A DNA stretch of 52,088 bases from Salisapilia sapeloensis (lineage: Eukaryota; Oomycota; Peronosporomycetes; Peronosporales; Salisapiliaceae). Made by a program: the position numbers and the translations under genes. The stretch is taken from assembly GCA_023334545.1 (NCBI GenBank), contig JAADVB010000127.1:1-52088 (forward strand). Direction: 5' to 3'. Under the pieces are notes generated by a model that was not told the origin of the DNA, did not search any database, and worked only from the letters and a program-made list of their open reading frames with translations. Below, piece after piece: positions 51,315-52,088 of the stretch (the first letter of the stretch is position 1; each line of letters starts with the position of its first letter).

Positions 51315-51485
51315 AGAAAGGTAACGTGATAAGCTGTACTAGTACGTGTGTCATGTTGGCTTGCTTAGTACTTCACAAGCAAGTAAAAAATGTTTAAAAG
51401 TAAAATGGTCTCCTCCTGGTCGCTAACTCACTTGACACACGGTTTTTTGCTCCAGAAGACGAGGTATTGCTTGGTAATCGCTTGA

Positions 51486-52088
51486 TTAGACAGCTTCGTT
51501 GGGCTGTAGCTTGGTTTCTGGCGAAAGCACAATCTGCCAGCTCTTCGCATCGTTTGCAAAACTCTTTCCAGAACGCTTCTTTACGATGCGAGATCCGACG
51601 ACGAAGATGATTGCGGCCATAATGGCACCCACAACGAGGATCGTAACGATCAGAGCAATTTCGCCAGCTGAAGTACCATTCGAAGTATCCTCGCCAATCT
51701 CGTTCTTGGCAAAGCCAGCGTGCGTTGTTGCTTCATTCACAACAGTTTTCACAGCATCGCCAGTGGCTATGAAAGAAGTAGGGTCACTTGCAACATCCAC
51801 CAGGACAGGATCCGCTTCGGTCTCCGCATCTGCGTTTCGATCCACAACATGCTCAACACCAGCATACCCACCATCCCTAGTCTTATAAGGCGTTCCGCTT
51901 TGCACATAGCCATCGCCACGTAAGCTACCCCATACTCCACCGTAACCTCCACCATCCGTCGGTACTGGTGTATCGCTCGGGCATGGCGTCTCGCTACCAC
52001 TTCCGGACGAACCGTGGCTGCTGCCGGATGAACCTTGGCTGCCAGAGTGGCTATCGCTCGGGCATGGCGTCTCGCTACCACTTCCGGA
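51486..52088 (-). CDS. Type I membrane protein with Ser/Gly repeats, C-terminal fragment
   Basis: The last 200 codons of a minus-strand gene that continues past the window. The visible part has an 81-bp (27-codon) tandem unit with core SGSGSETPCPSD, seen in one full and one partial copy (52088-52008 and from 52007). A Gly/Tyr-rich segment and an acidic stretch follow, then one membrane span, IALIVTILVVGAIMAAIIFVV, and a basic stop-transfer (RIVKKR) with a short cytosolic tail. It is probably a secreted or cell-surface protein with a Ser/Thr-rich, O-glycosylated stalk, as in oomycete elicitin-like and adhesin-like proteins. The functional head domain is outside the window. Confidence 0.7.
   Translation of the reverse strand, partial: SGSGSETPCPSDSHSGSQGSSGSSHGSSGSGSETPCPSDTPVPTDGGGYGGVWGSLRGDGYVQSGTPYKTRDGGYAGVEHVVDRNADAETEADPVLVDVASDPTSFIATGDAVKTVVNEATTHAGFAKNEIGEDTSNGTSAGEIALIVTILVVGAIMAAIIFVVGSRIVKKRSGKSFANDAKSWQIVLSPETKLQPNEAV

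Noticed and set aside
1-52088. CRISPR arrays, prophage or bacterial operon structure
   Set aside because: No regularly spaced direct repeats; spliced genes throughout show a eukaryotic nuclear genome.

Overview
The window reads as nuclear DNA of an oomycete, most likely a Peronosporales (Phytophthora or downy-mildew type) species. Support: compact genes with few, very short GT-AG introns (about 45-90 bp, mostly 52-64); intergenic gaps often under 150 bp; Inr elements of the oomycete type (TCATT followed by a pyrimidine/CA-rich stretch) 25-85 bp upstream of several start codons; and proteome traits typical of the group (FYVE/PH/DH mosaics, a voltage-sensor/cyclase fusion, many divergently evolved signalling proteins). 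All exon models below were built by hand from splice sites, reading phase and protein-family alignment from memory; none was tested against transcripts.

Layout. 1-8.2 kb: a cut-off LisH protein (-), sphingolipid delta-4 desaturase (+), a conserved protein of unknown function (-), a five-exon heme-oxygenase-like protein that lacks key catalytic residues (+), a PPIL4-type cyclophilin-RRM protein (-), and CDC73/parafibromin (+) sharing a 119-bp divergent promoter with the cyclophilin. 8.5-18 kb: a membrane protein joining an S1-S4-like voltage sensor to a class III cyclase domain that has lost both metal-binding aspartates (+), a seven-exon ICE2/NARG2-like protein (-), and RPB2 (-). 17.8-18.5 kb: a 732-bp non-autonomous transposable element with long terminal inverted repeats. 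18.7-23 kb: a CH-domain protein with two internal repeat families (+), a possible 53-residue membrane peptide (-), and an eight-span protein that looks like two tetraspanins in tandem (-). 23-29 kb: two acidic proteins with an acylation-type MGC start; only the second has a PX domain; a 2.8-kb gene-poor stretch separates them. 30.4-38 kb: a four-exon Yippee protein (-), a mitotic cyclin with a destruction box (+), a farnesylated type-I DnaJ (+), RPL31 (-), and an XRP2/RP2-like TBCC protein (-). 38.7-45 kb: a 1266-residue PH/FYVE protein (+) and a DH-PH Rho GEF (-). 45-52 kb: a gene-poor stretch with a candidate small secreted cysteine peptide (+), a nucleostemin/NUG1-type GTPase (+), a small hypothetical (-), an FHA plus UBZ-type zinc-finger protein (+), and the C-terminal half of a repeat-rich type I membrane protein (-).

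Most genes are independent housekeeping or signalling units, not an operon-like system. Three (CDC73, the ICE2-like protein, RPB2) serve RNA polymerase II. Several (the two MGC proteins, RP2, DnaJ) carry lipid-anchor signals. The most unusual content is two likely pseudoenzymes (heme oxygenase-like and cyclase-like), the tandem tetraspanin, and the inverted-repeat element. The RP2-like gene suggests, without proving, that the organism keeps flagellate zoospores.
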